In this document: positions 51,774-60,267 of the stretch, piece by piece
How the letters are laid out: each line of letters opens with the position of its first letter
How positions within the stretch are numbered: the stretch's first letter is position 1
Position numbers and translations under genes: made by a program
Assembly: GCF_030766935.1 (NCBI RefSeq)
Contig: NZ_JASERL010000007.1
Span: 248,001 to 312,000 of the forward strand
Source of the DNA: Streptomyces sp. KL109B
Lineage (GTDB): Bacteria > Actinomycetota > Actinomycetes > Streptomycetales > Streptomycetaceae
DNA: 64,000 nucleotides
Reading direction: 5' to 3'
The notes under the pieces: generated by a model
Database searches by the model: none
Told to the model about the DNA's origin: nothing
The model's input: the letters and a program-made list of their open reading frames with translations, nothing else

Positions 51774-54116
51774 TCATCGGTGAGTTATGGCGGCCACGAG
51801 TTGTGTGGCCGCCAACTCGGCGTACAGGGAGTCCCGTTCGAGAAGGTCGAGGTGGCTGCCCTGGGCGCGTACGCGGCCGTGTTCCAGGACCACGATGGTG
51901 TCCGCGTCGACCACCGTGGACAGGCGGTGTGCGATCACCAGGACCGTGGTGTGCGCGGCCAGGTCGCGGATCACCTCGCGCAGGTGCTGTTCGTTGACCG
52001 CGTCGAGGTGGGACGTCACCTCGTCGAGGAGCAGGATGCGGGGGTGTCTGAGCAGGGCTCGGGCGATGGCCACGCGTTGGCGTTCGCCGCCCGAGAGCAG
52101 CACGCCGCGATGGCCGACCGGGGTGTCGAGGCCGTCCGGGAGCCTGCCCACCAGTTCGTCGAGGCGGGTGCGGGCGAGGGCCTCGCGCAGTTCTTCGTCG
52201 CTCGCGTCGGGCGCCGCGTAGCGGAGGTTCTCGCGCAGGGTGCCCGCCAGGACGGGCGCGTCCTGCTCTACGTAGCCGAGGGCGGCGCGCAGTTCGGCGA
52301 GCGGCCAGTCGCGGATGTCGCGGCCGTCGACCGTGATGGAACCTGACTCGTGGTCGTAGAAGCGTTCCAGGAGCGCGAAGACCGTGGACTTGCCCGCGCC
52401 CGAGGGGCCGACGAGGGCGGTGAGGCCGTGCGGCGGGGCGGCGAAGGTGACGCCGTCGTGGGCCGGGGGGCGGGTGTCGTCGTCTCCGTCGGTGGCGGCG
52501 GCGTATCGGAACGCGACGTCGGTGAAGGTGACGCCGGACCGGATGGGCGCCGCGCCCAACTCACCTGCTCTGCCTGCCGGTTGAGGGGTCTCTCCCGGCA
52601 GGTTCTCGATCTCCGTCAGGCGGGTGACGGCCGCCATGCCGTTGTTGAGGCCGATCCAGCCCTCCGTCAGTTGCCCCAACGGGCCGACGAGGGAGAACAG
52701 GTACAGCAGGAACGCGATCAGCGAGGCGATGTCCAGGGCGCCGGACGCGACGCGTGCGCCGCCGACGCCGAGTACGCACAGGAACGCGAGCTGCACCGCC
52801 CCGCCCGTCGCCACGTCGGAGGCGGAGGTCCAGCGGGCGACGGCGAGGCCCTTGTCGTGGGCGTGGCGGGCGGCCGCGGTGACGGCGGCGCGCTCGCGGT
52901 CCTCCGCGCCGTTCGCCTTGACCGTGCGGAAGGACTGCAACGCCCGGTCGAGCCGGGAGCCCATCGCGCCGACGGCGTCCTGGGCCGCGGTCTGGGCGCG
53001 CCGGATGCGCGGCGTGAGGAGGGCGAGCGCGGCGCCGATCGCGGCGAGGGCGAGCAGCGTCACGCCGAGCAGCACCGCGTCCATGATCCCCATCAGGACG
53101 ACCGTGCCCAGCAGACCGAGCGCGCCGCTCGCGGATTCGACGAGGCTTCGGGAGAGGACCGTACGCAGCAGGGTCGTGTCGCCGGTCGCGCGCGTCAGGA
53201 GGTCGCCGGGGCTGAGCCGGTCCACGGAGGCGACGTTCAGGTGGAGCACGCGGGCCACGAGGCGTTCACGGGCGCCGAGGACGACGGCCTCGCCCGTGCG
53301 GCACATGAGGTAGCCGCCGGTCGCCGTGAGCGCGGCGCCGACCAGCACGGCGAGGGTGAGCAGGAGGAGGGCCGGGGCGGGCGAACGGTGCTCGGCGAAG
53401 GCCTGGATCGCGTACTTCGCCATGAGCGGCATGCCGAGCGCGGCACCGGACCCGGCGAGCGTCAGGACACCGCCGAGCGCGAGGACGCGGGCGTGCGGGC
53501 GGGCGTGGGCGAGGAGGCGGGTGAAGGCCGGGGCGGCGCGCTTCGCGGATGCGGCGCGCTCCGCGGATGCGGGTGCGACGTCCTCCGCGGACGCGGATTC
53601 GGGCGTGACGCCCGCCGCGGATTCGAGTGCAGCGCCCGCCGCGGACGCGGATTCGAGTGCGACGCCCGCCGCAGACGCGGATTCGGGCGTGACGCCCGCC
53701 GCGGATTCGAGTGCAGCGCCCGCCGCGGACGCGGATTCGGGTGCGACGCTCTCCGCAGACGCGGATTCGGGCGTGACACCCGCCGCGGATTCGAGTGCAG
53801 CGCCCGCCGCGGACGCGGATTCGAGTGCGACGCCCTCCGCAGACACGGATTCGGGCGTGACACCCGCCGCGGATTCGAGTGCAGCGCCCGCCGCGGACGC
53901 GGATTCGAGTGCGACGCCCGCCGCGGACGCGGGCGTGGCGCCCTCCCCGGCGGATCGCCGACCGGGGACGGCCCGACCATCGGCCACAGCCCGCCGGTCA
54001 GCGGCGGCCTGCCCGCCACCGACCGACCGGCGGTCACCGGCAGCGCGCCGGTCGACGCCAACCCGCCCCTCACCGGCACCCCGCCCACCAGCAGCGGGCC
54101 GCCCGTCACCGCGCAT
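51774..54116 (-). CDS. Lasso-peptide ABC exporter (D protein)
   Basis: A half-size ABC exporter of about 780 residues that probably secretes the mature lasso peptide. The conserved part begins at about residue 200 with six TM helices (VLALGGVLTLAGSGAALGMPLMAKYAI and others). The ATPase has Walker A LVGPSGAGKSTVF, signature LLSGGERQRVAIARAL, Walker B ILLLDEVTSHLD and the H-loop VIAHRLSTV. The N-terminal 200 residues are abnormal: about 65 basic Gly/Arg residues followed by four 28-residue repeats (see 53583-53918). Start uncertain: the ATG at 54116 overlaps the B2 gene by 11 bases; GTG at 54140 or a much later start, just before the TM domain, are possible. Last gene of the lasso operon. Confidence 0.88.
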   Translation of the reverse strand: MRGDGRPAAGGRGAGEGRVGVDRRAAGDRRSVGGGQAAADRRAVADGRAVPGRRSAGEGATPASAAGVALESASAAGAALESAAGVTPESVSAEGVALESASAAGAALESAAGVTPESASAESVAPESASAAGAALESAAGVTPESASAAGVALESASAAGAALESAAGVTPESASAEDVAPASAERAASAKRAAPAFTRLLAHARPHARVLALGGVLTLAGSGAALGMPLMAKYAIQAFAEHRSPAPALLLLTLAVLVGAALTATGGYLMCRTGEAVVLGARERLVARVLHLNVASVDRLSPGDLLTRATGDTTLLRTVLSRSLVESASGALGLLGTVVLMGIMDAVLLGVTLLALAAIGAALALLTPRIRRAQTAAQDAVGAMGSRLDRALQSFRTVKANGAEDRERAAVTAAARHAHDKGLAVARWTSASDVATGGAVQLAFLCVLGVGGARVASGALDIASLIAFLLYLFSLVGPLGQLTEGWIGLNNGMAAVTRLTEIENLPGETPQPAGRAGELGAAPIRSGVTFTDVAFRYAAATDGDDDTRPPAHDGVTFAAPPHGLTALVGPSGAGKSTVFALLERFYDHESGSITVDGRDIRDWPLAELRAALGYVEQDAPVLAGTLRENLRYAAPDASDEELREALARTRLDELVGRLPDGLDTPVGHRGVLLSGGERQRVAIARALLRHPRILLLDEVTSHLDAVNEQHLREVIRDLAAHTTVLVIAHRLSTVVDADTIVVLEHGRVRAQGSHLDLLERDSLYAELAATQLVAAITHR
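53583..53918. repeat. 84-bp x 4 in-frame minisatellite in the lasso exporter gene
   Basis: Four head-to-tail units of 84 bases encode a 28-residue Ala/Ser/Glu-rich repeat that reads GVALESASAAGAALES followed by AAGVTPESASAE. Units differ by a few substitutions (for example SVAPES in unit 3). Each unit is itself made of two or three related ten-residue pieces. Frame is preserved. Confidence 0.9.
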
Positions 54117-54543
54117 CCGCGGCGCCCCGCCCCCGGCCACCCGCCGCCACCGTCAGCAGTGGTCGGTACTCCTCCTGTGTTGCGCGCTCCCCCACCATTC
54201 GGCCCTCGGCCGCGACCCAGGCGTGCGGGGCGAAAGGGGGTGCGGTGCGGACGCCTGCGTGCCAGGTGGGCCAGGTGCCGGTGAGGCGGCAGAGGAGGGC
54301 GGTGGCGAGGGAGCGGGGGAGGCAGCCGTACCAGCCGGCGCAGCGGCGACTGGTGGTGACGACGGAGTCGTGTGCGCCGAGCGCCGCCTCGTAGGTCGCG
54401 GGGCGGGCGCCGCGGGCGAGCAGTGTGAGGACGCGGTTCAGGCGGTCCGGGCGGAGGCGGGCCAGCGGGACGGCGAGGGAGACGGCGACGCGTACGCGGA
54501 GGGTGCGCGCGCCGCGGCCCGGCATCGTCATTTCCGTGCTCAC
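54106..54543 (-). CDS. Lasso-peptide leader peptidase (B2, transglutaminase-like)
   Basis: A 145-residue B2 protein that cuts the leader off the lasso precursor. RCAGWYGCLPRSLATALLCRLTG contains the catalytic cysteine in the C-L-x-RS motif, and PPFAPHAWVAAEGRMVGE carries the catalytic histidine and the acidic residue of the transglutaminase-like triad. GTG at 54543 overlaps the B1 stop codon (GTGA). The C-terminal Gly/Arg-rich tail is short. It needs the B1 protein to recognise its substrate. Confidence 0.9.
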   Translation of the reverse strand: MSTEMTMPGRGARTLRVRVAVSLAVPLARLRPDRLNRVLTLLARGARPATYEAALGAHDSVVTTSRRCAGWYGCLPRSLATALLCRLTGTWPTWHAGVRTAPPFAPHAWVAAEGRMVGERATQEEYRPLLTVAAGGRGRGAADAR

Positions 54544-54791
54544 GGAGTGGCCAGCTTGGCGTCGACGAGTTGCTGCGTGAGTTCGCTGACGTCGGCCTCG
54601 GCCTGGGCGCGGTCCACCGCGAAGGCGGCGACGAGGCGGTCGACCGCGGTCCCCGCGTCGTACCCCTGCGCCGCGGCGATGGCGACGACGGTGGCGGAGT
54701 CGTTCAACTGCCAGTAAGTGCCGCCTCGTTGGTCGAGGAGTACGCCGCCGTAGTCGGTCGTCGTGACCACTATGCCGTCGTTGAGTCTCAC
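54540..54791 (-). CDS. Lasso-peptide B1 (PqqD-like RiPP recognition element)
   Basis: An 83-residue PqqD-fold protein starting VRLNDGIVVTTTDYGGVLLDQRGGTYWQLN and ending in two helices (VDRLVAAFAVDRAQAEADVSELTQQLVDAKL). It binds the leader of the precursor and presents it to B2 and the cyclase. GTG at 54791 overlaps the cyclase stop codon (GTGA), and its own stop overlaps B2, so C-B1-B2 are translationally coupled. The gene is far shorter than the random open frame around it. Confidence 0.92.
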   Translation of the reverse strand: MRLNDGIVVTTTDYGGVLLDQRGGTYWQLNDSATVVAIAAAQGYDAGTAVDRLVAAFAVDRAQAEADVSELTQQLVDAKLATP

Positions 54792-56632
54792 CGGGTCAGG
54801 GCCTCTCTCGTGGCGGGGTGTGGGGCGCGCAGCCACATTTCGGCGGCGATCGTCGAGTCCACCGAGTGGCGGGTGTGCAGCGGGGAGTACGGGTCCGCCG
54901 CGAGGGCGTCGAGGGTGCGGGCGTCGACCAGGCCGAGGGCGGCGAGGCGGGAGTCCCGCCACAGGGACCGGATGGCGTCGGCGTGCCGGGCCAGGCCCTG
55001 GGCGCTGTCGCCGTTCATGTGGTCCTTGGTGGTGCGGGCGAGGAGCGGCGCGGGCACGACCTCGCGCACGGCCTCGGCGAGCAGCGGTTTGTAGCGCGCC
55101 GGGTCGATGCGGTCCGCGAGGCGCACGGCGAGGGTCGCCTCGATGACGTGGTCGGCGTACAGCGGCGCGGCGACCGGGAGGCCGATGCCGAGCCCGTACT
55201 CCTCCATCGCCTGGAAGTGGCGGGCGCCGATGCGGACGGTGTCGAGGTCGAGGTGGCGGCCGGGGCGCGGCGCGAGCGGTTCGGCGTGCGCGGCGGCCTC
55301 GCGGAAGGTGTCGCGCACGAGGGTGCGGGCGTCGGGGGTGAGCCAGGGCGGCAGGGTTTGGCGAACTCCCCAGGAGAGCTGGGGAGTTCGGGCGGTGGGG
55401 GGCGGGTCGTCGGTGACCGCGTCCGCGAGCCACGCGCCGAAGGGCCGGCGGGCGAGCAGCGCGCGGGTGGTCGCCAGCAGGGGCCAGCCGAGCTGGTGGC
55501 GCACCGCGCCGACGCGGTTCCAGGCCGCGCGTGGCCTGCGCGGGAACAGGTCGGCCGCGGCGGCCGGGAGCGCCATGAACAGCTCGTCGCCGCCGTAGCC
55601 CGTGACGTGGCACTCGGAGCCGGTGGCGGCGGCGCGGGCGAGGAGCATACGTGCGCGGGCGCGGGCGGGCGCGACGGGCAGCGGTTCGTCGGTGGGTACG
55701 TCGCCGGGGGCGGGGCCGTCGCCAACTCCCTCGTAGAAGAGGGGCACTTCGGAGGCGGGGACCACGTCGTGGGAGGCCTCGGGGGCGAGGGCGGCGGCGC
55801 GGCGGGCCCAGGTCTCGTCCTCGGCGTGCGACTCCCGGGACGCCACGGTCAGCAGGGCGAGCCGTTCGGGTTCCGTGCGGCGGGCGAGGAAGGTGAGGGA
55901 GGTGGAGTCGAGGCCGCCGGAGAGCTCGCAGCTGACGCGGGTGCGGGTGGCGAGGTGGGCGCGGACGGAGTGGTCGAGTGCGTCGCGCAGCCGTAACGCG
56001 CCTTCGGCGAGCGGGAGTTGGGGGTCGGGGGCGTGCCACCAGCGGCGGGTGCGGGTGCGCGTGGCGCCGGACGTCCCGTCGGCGGTCAGGACGAGGGCGT
56101 GCGCCGGGTCGACCTCCGTGACGCCGCGCCACACGGGCCGACCGCCGAGCGGGTGCGGCACGAAGTCGAGGAGGCGCAGGGCGAGCGCGGCCTCGTCGAG
56201 CCGCGCCCCGGTGAGCGCCGCGAGGACGGCGGGGCGGTCGGAGGCGAGGCGCGGACCGCCGGGGCCTGTCGTGGCGTAGACGCGGCGCAGACCGGACGCG
56301 GTGCCGCGCACCCAACTCTCCGTACCCGTACGGGAGATGACGTGGTGGACGCCGGGCAGGCGGCGGGCGAGGCGGGCGTGCAGCGCGGCGTTGTCGCGGG
56401 CCGCGCCGAGGTCGGCGTCGAGCCCTTCGGCCACGCTCGGGCCGATGACGACGACGGCGTCCGCACCCCGCGCCGCGTGGCTCACGCGGCGCAGCGGGGT
56501 GCGGACGGCCAGCCACGGCCGGCCGGAGGGATACCTGAACACCTGGGCGCCATCGAGGAGTTGCGCCGCCTCCGCCCCCGCCGGGGTGTCCGGCAGGACG
56601 ACGAAGCAGTCACGGGCGTGGGGCGTCTGCAC
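54788..56632 (-). CDS. Lasso-peptide cyclase (asparagine synthetase-like, C protein)
   Basis: A 614-residue homologue of asparagine synthetase B that adenylates the ring-forming Asp/Glu side chain and closes the macrolactam on Gly1. The N-terminal half is a degenerate glutamine-amidotransferase domain with no catalytic Cys2. The synthetase half has the PP-loop RVSCELSGGLDSTSLTFLA, VTGYGGDELF, and KPLLAEAVREVVP. GTG at 56632 is preferred (VQTPHARDCFVVLP); GTG at 56656 is possible but lies within the 14-bp repeat flank. It is separated from the precursor gene by that repeat. Confidence 0.92.
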   Translation of the reverse strand: MQTPHARDCFVVLPDTPAGAEAAQLLDGAQVFRYPSGRPWLAVRTPLRRVSHAARGADAVVVIGPSVAEGLDADLGAARDNAALHARLARRLPGVHHVISRTGTESWVRGTASGLRRVYATTGPGGPRLASDRPAVLAALTGARLDEAALALRLLDFVPHPLGGRPVWRGVTEVDPAHALVLTADGTSGATRTRTRRWWHAPDPQLPLAEGALRLRDALDHSVRAHLATRTRVSCELSGGLDSTSLTFLARRTEPERLALLTVASRESHAEDETWARRAAALAPEASHDVVPASEVPLFYEGVGDGPAPGDVPTDEPLPVAPARARARMLLARAAATGSECHVTGYGGDELFMALPAAAADLFPRRPRAAWNRVGAVRHQLGWPLLATTRALLARRPFGAWLADAVTDDPPPTARTPQLSWGVRQTLPPWLTPDARTLVRDTFREAAAHAEPLAPRPGRHLDLDTVRIGARHFQAMEEYGLGIGLPVAAPLYADHVIEATLAVRLADRIDPARYKPLLAEAVREVVPAPLLARTTKDHMNGDSAQGLARHADAIRSLWRDSRLAALGLVDARTLDALAADPYSPLHTRHSVDSTIAAEMWLRAPHPATREALTR

Positions 56633-56658
56633 TCTTCGGCACACCTCGGTCGGCACTC

Positions 56659-56711
56659 CTCGGTCGGCGCTACTCGGTCGGCGCTACTCGGTCGGCGCTA
56701 CTCGGTCGGCG
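56659..56711. repeat. 14-bp tandem repeat between lasso precursor and cyclase
   Basis: CTCGGTCGGCGCTA stands three times in perfect tandem (56659-56700), followed by 11 bases of a fourth unit; a degenerate unit precedes it near 56644. It lies in the leader of the cyclase gene, 11 bases beyond the precursor stop codon. Confidence 0.88.
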
Positions 56712-56721
56712 TCGGAGTCGA

Positions 56722-56874
56722 TCAGGTGAAGCGGCGGACGATCCACTCCTTGTAGGCGCCGTAGAAGTAGCCGCCCGTCGTCTTGGTGAAGTCACCCTGC
56801 TGGAACATGGCGGGCTTTGCGTATGCCTTGCGTCTGTCGGCCGACCGGGGTTGCGGCTGCGACTGCTGCGTCAT
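56722..56874 (-). CDS. Lasso-peptide precursor (A peptide), 50 aa
   Basis: MTQQSQPQPRSADRRKAYAK at residues 1-20, then PAMFQQGDFTKTTG, then the predicted core GYFYGAYKEWIVRRFT (16 residues). The leader has the actinobacterial Y-x-x-P-x-M/L recognition motif (YAKPAM), and Thr stands at position -2 before Gly1, both hallmarks of lasso leaders. With Gly1 as ring N-terminus, Glu9 gives the standard nine-residue macrolactam and leaves the tail WIVRRFT. The core resembles the SRO15-2005/keywimysin type (GYF-G-YKE---RR) as I recall it. ATG at 56874 with GGAG six bases upstream. It heads the A-C-B1-B2-D operon. Linear residue sum minus nothing gives a threaded neutral mass of about 2037.03 Da by my arithmetic. 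Confidence 0.92.
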   Translation of the reverse strand: MTQQSQPQPRSADRRKAYAKPAMFQQGDFTKTTGGYFYGAYKEWIVRRFT

Positions 56875-57026
56875 GATCTCTCCACCTCATCTATGTGTGA
56901 AGGATGTGCTTGGTGTGTACCACGTGAACACAGGGGCCATCATTGCTCGTTCGCGATCGTTCGCGCGCGCTACTTCCGGCCAACCCGTACGGGCCTTCCG
57001 GCCGAGGTGTGGAATGCTGCGGCCCC

Positions 57027-58496
57027 ATGGCGCTGTCGTACGACCCTGAAGCAGAGCGGGAGTTGGCGGATTCCTGCGCCGAGAGGCGGGCCGTCGATCT
57101 GGGCGGGCGGCGGGTGCGGGCGGACGCGCTGCGCGACGCCCTGCTGGCCGGCACCGGCGTGGCGCAGGTGAGCGGCGCCCGCGTGGTGGGGGCGCTGTCG
57201 CTGGACGGGGCCGAGGTCAGGGCACTGCTGCGGCTCGACCGGTGCACGTTCGACGAGCGGATCACGCTGGAGGGCGCGAGCACCCTCGCCGTATCGATCA
57301 CCGGCAGCACGCTCGCCGCGGGCCTGGACGCGGCGACGGCCCGGATCGCGGGGCGACTCGACCTTCGCGGCTCGGTGATCGACGGTCGCGGTCGCAACGC
57401 CGTGAAGCTGGTGCACACGCACATCGAGGGCGGACTGCGGCTCGACGGGGCGCGGCTGCTCGCGCCGGGACGGATGGCGCTGGACGCGGGCGGGCTCGTC
57501 ATGACGGGCGGCGTCTACTGCGAGCGGGGGTTCGCGGCGCGCGGCAGGGTCAGCTTCCCGGGGGCCCAGCTGCCGGGCGGCCTGTACATGCGGGGAGCGC
57601 ACATCGCGGTCGAGGAGCCGGCGGCGATCGCGTTCGACGCGGACGGCGCGGTGGCGTCGACGATCCGGCTCTCCGGCGGATTCCGGGCCGACGGGAAGAT
57701 ACGGCTGCGCGGCACGCAGGTCGACGATCTGCTGCACCTGGGCGGCGCCGAACTGGGCGGCGGGCTCGAACGGCCGGACGCCGACTCGGTGTTGATGTGC
57801 GTAGGGGCCAGGGCGGAGGCGCTGGACATGAGGTTCGCGCGGGCCCCGCGCGGCAAGGTGAACCTCCGCAACGCGCACTTCGCGCGCATCCAGGACGACC
57901 ACCGCACCTGGCCGCCGATACTCCAACTCGACGGCCTGACCTACGACTGGCTGGAAGAGGCGACCCTGGAGCCCGGCCCCAGCCCCAGCGCGGGCCGCCA
58001 GAACGTGGCGACGCGGCTGCGCTGGCTCTCCCTCACCCCCGGCTACTTCCCGCAGTCGTACGAGCAACTCGCCGCGCACTACCGGAGGTTGGGCCACGAC
58101 GTGGAGGCCCGCCGGGTGCTGCTCGCCCGTCAGCGGCACCGCCGTACGACCCTCGGCCCTGCGGGCCGGATCTGGGGCCATCTCCTCGACGCCACCGTCG
58201 GCTACGGCTACCGCCCCTGGCTCGCGGGCCTGTGGCTCGCGCTGCTCGCGGTGATCGGCTGGACGGTGTTCGCGACGCACACGCCGGTGCCGAACAAGGC
58301 GGGCGAGGGCCCGCGGTTCAACGCGTTCGTGTACGCGCTCGACCTCCTCGTCCCGGTCGGCGGTCTCGGCCAGGGCGGCGCCTGGCACTGGGACCAGCCG
58401 GGCGTACAGGCCCTGGCCTACGCCCTCGTCGGGGTGGGCTGGATCCTGACCACGGCGGTAGTGGCGGGGGTGACGCGGACGCTGAGCCGAGTCTGA
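57027..58496 (+). CDS. Beta-solenoid (pentapeptide/bactofilin-like) membrane protein
   Basis: A 489-residue protein starting MALSYDPEAERELADSCAER. Residues of about 45-330 form a beta-helix with repeated short strands (GALSLDGAEVRALLRLDRC, GRLDLRGSVIDGRG, KIRLRGTQVDDLLHLGGAELGG). The C-terminal 110 residues hold two or three TM helices (LAGLWLALLAVIGWTVFA and ALAYALVGVGWILTTAVVAGV) preceded by YFPQSYEQLAAHYRRLGHDVEARRVLLARQRHRR. Proteins of this build are often annotated as membrane-associated oxidoreductase without evidence; nothing here shows a redox site. It is divergent from the lasso operon. ATG at 57027; an upstream frame to 56943 is less likely. Confidence 0.8.
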   Translation: MALSYDPEAERELADSCAERRAVDLGGRRVRADALRDALLAGTGVAQVSGARVVGALSLDGAEVRALLRLDRCTFDERITLEGASTLAVSITGSTLAAGLDAATARIAGRLDLRGSVIDGRGRNAVKLVHTHIEGGLRLDGARLLAPGRMALDAGGLVMTGGVYCERGFAARGRVSFPGAQLPGGLYMRGAHIAVEEPAAIAFDADGAVASTIRLSGGFRADGKIRLRGTQVDDLLHLGGAELGGGLERPDADSVLMCVGARAEALDMRFARAPRGKVNLRNAHFARIQDDHRTWPPILQLDGLTYDWLEEATLEPGPSPSAGRQNVATRLRWLSLTPGYFPQSYEQLAAHYRRLGHDVEARRVLLARQRHRRTTLGPAGRIWGHLLDATVGYGYRPWLAGLWLALLAVIGWTVFATHTPVPNKAGEGPRFNAFVYALDLLVPVGGLGQGGAWHWDQPGVQALAYALVGVGWILTTAVVAGVTRTLSRV

Positions 58497-58593
58497 CCAC
58501 TGCGACATGACGTGGGCCACACCCGGGCGCCCCGATGTCACATCCCGGCCACCCCCATCCGTCTCCTCACCGAGCACCCACGGGAGGAGCCAG

Positions 58594-60267
58594 ATGTCCG
58601 CCGCACCCACAGAACGCCGCGATCCCGCCCCCGCCAAGGGCGAACGCCTCGCCGACTGGGCAGACGGGCAACTCGGGATCTACGGACTCGGCCGCACCTA
58701 CCTGCGCAAGGTGTTTCCCGACCACTGGTCTTTCATGCTGGGCGAGATCTGCCTCTACACCTTCCTCATCCTCATCCTCACCGGCGTCTACCTGACGCTC
58801 TTCTTCCACCCGTCGATGAACGAGGTGACGTACAACGGCGGTTACGTGCCGCTGAAGGGCATCCGGATGTCGGAGGCGTACGCCTCCACGCTCGACATCA
58901 GCTTCGACGTGCGCGGCGGGCTGCTGATCCGGCAGATCCACCACTGGTCGGCGCTGATCTTCGTCGCGGCGATGTTCGTGCACATGATGCGGCACTTCTT
59001 CACCGGCTCGTTCCGCAAGCCGCGCGAGCTGAACTGGCTGTTCGGCTGGACGCTGTTGTTCCTCGCGCTCTTCGAGGGCCTGCTCGGCTACTCGCTCCCC
59101 GACGACCTGCTGTCCGGCGCGGGCATGCGCCTGGTCGAGGGCATGACGCTGGCCGTGCCTGTCGTCGGCACGTACCTGTCGTTCTTCCTGTTCGGCGGCG
59201 AGTTCCCCGGGCACGACATCGTGGCCCGCTTCTACTCGATCCACGTCCTGCTGCTGCCGGGCATCATGGCGGCGCTCGTCGTCACCCACCTGATCCTGGT
59301 CTTCTACCACAAGCACACGCAGTACCCGGGGCCCGGAAAGAACGAACGGACCGTCGTGGGCGAGCCGTTCTTCCCGAACTACGTCGCGAAGGCGGGCGGC
59401 TTCTTCTTCCTCGTCTTCGGCGTGGTGACGCTCGTCTCGGCGGTCGCCGCCATCAACCCGGTCTGGGTGTACGGCCCTTACCGCCCGGACCAGGTGTCCA
59501 CGGGCGCGCAGCCGGACTGGTACCTGGGGTTCGCGGAGGGGCTTGTGCGCGTGATGCCGGGCTGGGAGATCGTGGTGGCCGGCCACACCGTCACCCTCGG
59601 CGTCCTCGTCCCGCTCCTCGCGTTCCCGCTGTGGCTGGTGCTCATCGGCGTGTATCCGTTCATCGAGGCGTGGATCACCGGCGACAAACGCGAACACCAC
59701 ATCCTCGACCGCCCCCGCAACCGCCCCGTCCGCACGGGCCTCGGCGCCGCCTGGCTGACCGGCTTCCTCGTCGCACTCGCGGCGGGCGGCAACGACCTGT
59801 GGGCCACCCACTTCCACCTCTCCGTCAACGTCATCACCTGGTTCGCGCGGGTGGCCCTGATCGCCGGCCCGGTCCTCGCGTTCGTCGTCACGAAGCGGGT
59901 GTGCCTGGGCCTCCAGCGCCGCGACCGGGACAAGGTCCTGCACGGCCGCGAAACGGGCCGGATCAGGCGCCTCCCCCACGGCGAGTACGTCGAACTCCAC
60001 GAGCCCCTGCCCCAGGGCGAGTTGCACCGCCTCACCCAACACGAACAGCCCCCGCCCCTCGAACCACTCCCGAACGAGAACACCCACGGCGTCCGCCGAC
60101 TACGGGTCACTCTGTCGCGCTGGATGTTCGGCGAGGGCACCCAGATCCCGAAGCCACACCGACCACTGCCCGCACATCGGGCCCCTACGCCGGGTGAGCC
60201 ACATCAAGCCCCTGCGGCGATTGAGCAGCGGGGTCCGGGGCAGAGCCCCGAGACGTCACCCCACTAG
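58594..60267 (+). CDS. Orphan cytochrome b (QcrB-like) subunit
   Basis: A 557-residue cytochrome b of the actinobacterial bc1 type. RQIHHWSALIFVAAMFVHMMRHFF and FYSIHVLLLPGIMAALVVTHLILVFYHKH supply the two pairs of heme-ligating histidines. The Qo-site PDWYLGFAEGLVRVMPGWE (PEWY-like, here PDWY) is present. ATG at 58594 with GGGAGGAG upstream. No qcrA, qcrC or cytochrome oxidase genes are nearby, so it is an extra paralogue. The last 20 or so residues (HQAPAAIEQRGPGQ onward) are encoded by the dispersed repeat at 60203-60250, and the stop codon overlaps that of the convergent gene. Confidence 0.92.
   Translation: MSAAPTERRDPAPAKGERLADWADGQLGIYGLGRTYLRKVFPDHWSFMLGEICLYTFLILILTGVYLTLFFHPSMNEVTYNGGYVPLKGIRMSEAYASTLDISFDVRGGLLIRQIHHWSALIFVAAMFVHMMRHFFTGSFRKPRELNWLFGWTLLFLALFEGLLGYSLPDDLLSGAGMRLVEGMTLAVPVVGTYLSFFLFGGEFPGHDIVARFYSIHVLLLPGIMAALVVTHLILVFYHKHTQYPGPGKNERTVVGEPFFPNYVAKAGGFFFLVFGVVTLVSAVAAINPVWVYGPYRPDQVSTGAQPDWYLGFAEGLVRVMPGWEIVVAGHTVTLGVLVPLLAFPLWLVLIGVYPFIEAWITGDKREHHILDRPRNRPVRTGLGAAWLTGFLVALAAGGNDLWATHFHLSVNVITWFARVALIAGPVLAFVVTKRVCLGLQRRDRDKVLHGRETGRIRRLPHGEYVELHEPLPQGELHRLTQHEQPPPLEPLPNENTHGVRRLRVTLSRWMFGEGTQIPKPHRPLPAHRAPTPGEPHQAPAAIEQRGPGQSPETSPH
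60203..60250. repeat. Dispersed element forming the 3' end of the cytochrome b gene
   Basis: ATCAAGCCCCTGCGGCGATT then GAGCAGCGGGGTCCGGGGCAGAGCCCCG, the reverse orientation of the family seen at 63707 and 11753. It is translated in frame as the end of the cytochrome b protein. Confidence 0.78.

Noticed and set aside
53583..53918. CRISPR array
   Set aside because: Units are contiguous, without unique spacers, inside a reading frame, and no cas genes are present. The same applies to the 18-bp and 14-bp arrays.
52350..54284. 644-codon plus-strand frame opposite the ABC exporter
   Set aside because: Arg/Gly-rich shadow; the repeats in it merely mirror the 84-bp minisatellite.
54540..56516. 658-codon minus-strand frame over the lasso cyclase
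   Set aside because: Only its last 83 codons are real (B1). The rest is an Arg/Pro-rich shadow of the cyclase gene in another frame.
56722..56874. Lasso core starting at the first Gly of GG
   Set aside because: Then the acidic residue would be at position 10, outside the usual 7-9 ring, and Thr would stand at -1 and -2. Starting at the second Gly puts Glu at 9 and Thr at -2.
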